Of a DNA stretch of 6,959 bases, positions 6,202 through 6,959 are shown piece by piece. The notes beneath the pieces were generated by a model. It had not been told where the DNA came from. It saw only the letters and a list, made by a program, of their open reading frames with translations, and searched no databases. This DNA comes from an archaeon. GTDB taxonomy: Archaea > Asgardarchaeota > Hermodarchaeia > Hermodarchaeales > Hermodarchaeaceae. Position numbers and translations under genes: made by a program. The stretch is taken from assembly GCA_016550395.1 (NCBI GenBank), contig JABXGY010000409.1, positions 1 through 6,959 of the forward strand, written 5' to 3'. Within the stretch, counting starts at the first letter, position 1. Every line of letters begins with the position of its first letter.

Positions 6202-6959
6202 ATGCCCCAGAAAAAAACTTCGGAGACAAAACCAAAAACGATTCCACTCAAAATAGATGAAGTCACCACTCCTGAATACATTATTCCACTAGGTCCATTT
6301 CATCCCGCCTTACTTGAAGGCGAATATTTCAAATTAAAAGTTGAAGGCGAAAAGGTTCTTGCAGCGGATTTGAAAGTAGGTTATAATTATCGAGGAATTA
6401 TGAAACTCGCTGAAAACCGCACCTATTGGCAAAATCTCTATCTCTTTGAACGCGTCTGTGGAATTTGTAGTGCTTCACATACCACGGCTTATACTCGCAC
6501 TGCTGAAATGCTTGGCAATATCGAGCTCCCTGATCGAGCTCGATATATCCGAACTCTAATAGCTGAACTGGAGAGAATCCACAGTCACTTGCTATGGGCA
6601 GGTATTGGAATGGAATTAATCGGTTTCAAAACACTGTTTATGTTAGTATGGCGGGATCGCGAACATGTACTCGATGTACTTGAAATGATTTCGGGAAACC
6701 GACAACATTATGCCATGAACACAATTGGTGGAGTTCGTAAAGATATCGAGGAAGCCATGATTCCAAAAATCGAAGACAAATTAGAAGTATTACACAAAGC
6801 AACAGTGACAGCAACTAAAGCAGTATTAGAAGATGGGGGAATTCGATCACGAACTCAAGGGATCGGAACTCTGGATAAAGAAATTGCTAAAAAAATTTGT
6901 GTGGTCGGACCTGTTGCCCGATCGACGGGAATGAAAATCGATGTTCGAAGAGATGACCC
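6202..6959 (+). CDS. Group 4 [NiFe]-hydrogenase / NuoD-like large subunit (3' end outside window)
   Basis: Partial gene: 252 codons are visible and the frame is open at the window end. It is the large subunit of a membrane-bound group 4 hydrogenase or related complex (EchE, MbhL, FpoD, NuoD). Seen: a charged N-terminal tail of about 25 residues, LGPFHPALLEGEYF (30-43), GYNYRGIMKLAE (60-71), the L1 motif ERVCGICSASH (83-93) with C86 and C89, and ELERIHSHLLW (120-130). Keeping both L1 cysteines argues for a real [NiFe] site, since NuoD and FpoD have lost them, but the C-terminal pair lies outside the window. Residues 63 and 67 are Tyr and Met where HRGxE is common. The ATG at 6202 immediately follows the upstream stop, eight bases after GGAGG (6189-6193). 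No small-subunit, ferredoxin or membrane-antiporter gene of this complex is visible. Confidence 0.87.
   Translation, partial: MPQKKTSETKPKTIPLKIDEVTTPEYIIPLGPFHPALLEGEYFKLKVEGEKVLAADLKVGYNYRGIMKLAENRTYWQNLYLFERVCGICSASHTTAYTRTAEMLGNIELPDRARYIRTLIAELERIHSHLLWAGIGMELIGFKTLFMLVWRDREHVLDVLEMISGNRQHYAMNTIGGVRKDIEEAMIPKIEDKLEVLHKATVTATKAVLEDGGIRSRTQGIGTLDKEIAKKICVVGPVARSTGMKIDVRRDD

Overview
The window holds nine genes, all on the + strand and packed head to tail. It looks like part of one long redox operon from an anaerobe. It contains two different [NiFe]-hydrogenase catalytic subunits with a heterodisulfide-reductase-like (Hdr) module between them. Coding sequence is moderately AT-rich, most genes have a strong GGAGG-type Shine-Dalgarno site, and several genes touch or overlap. 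The hydBGDA order, the HdrB/HdrC homologues and separate NuoC- and NuoD-like genes point most naturally to an archaeon, possibly a mesophilic or moderately thermophilic uncultivated lineage such as an Asgard or TACK group. A bacterium is not excluded. No ribosomal or phylogenetic marker is present, so the lineage is an inference.

Region 1 (42-4069) is a complete cytosolic group 3b-type (sulfhydrogenase / NAD(P)-linked) [NiFe]-hydrogenase in the order hydB-hydG-hydD-hydA. It comprises an Fe-S beta subunit, a FAD/NAD(P)/[2Fe-2S] gamma subunit, a small delta subunit with three predicted [4Fe-4S] clusters, and a large alpha subunit with both Ni-binding CxxC motifs. The start of hydD is unusual: the only good ribosome-binding site faces an ATA codon.

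Region 2 (4070-4144) is a 75-base gap, the only sizeable intergenic space. It carries a GC-rich hairpin and a possible TATA-like element.

Region 3 (4145-5769) is the Hdr-like module: a four-cluster ferredoxin, a 93-residue protein that looks like only the C-terminal half of HdrC without its Fe-S domain, and a full HdrB with both five-cysteine CCG motifs. I read the first two as jointly replacing a normal HdrC. No HdrA is present in the window.

Region 4 (5770-6959, cut by the window end) begins a membrane-type (group 4 / complex-I-like) module: a NuoC/EchD-like subunit and the first 252 residues of a NuoD/EchE-like large subunit that keeps the first Ni-ligand CxxC.

Taken together, the operon could let electrons move between H2, NAD(P)H, an Fe-S carrier, a disulfide (or other HdrB substrate) and a membrane ion-pumping complex. 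The individual family assignments are well supported by motifs. The idea that the parts work as one system rests on gene order alone.
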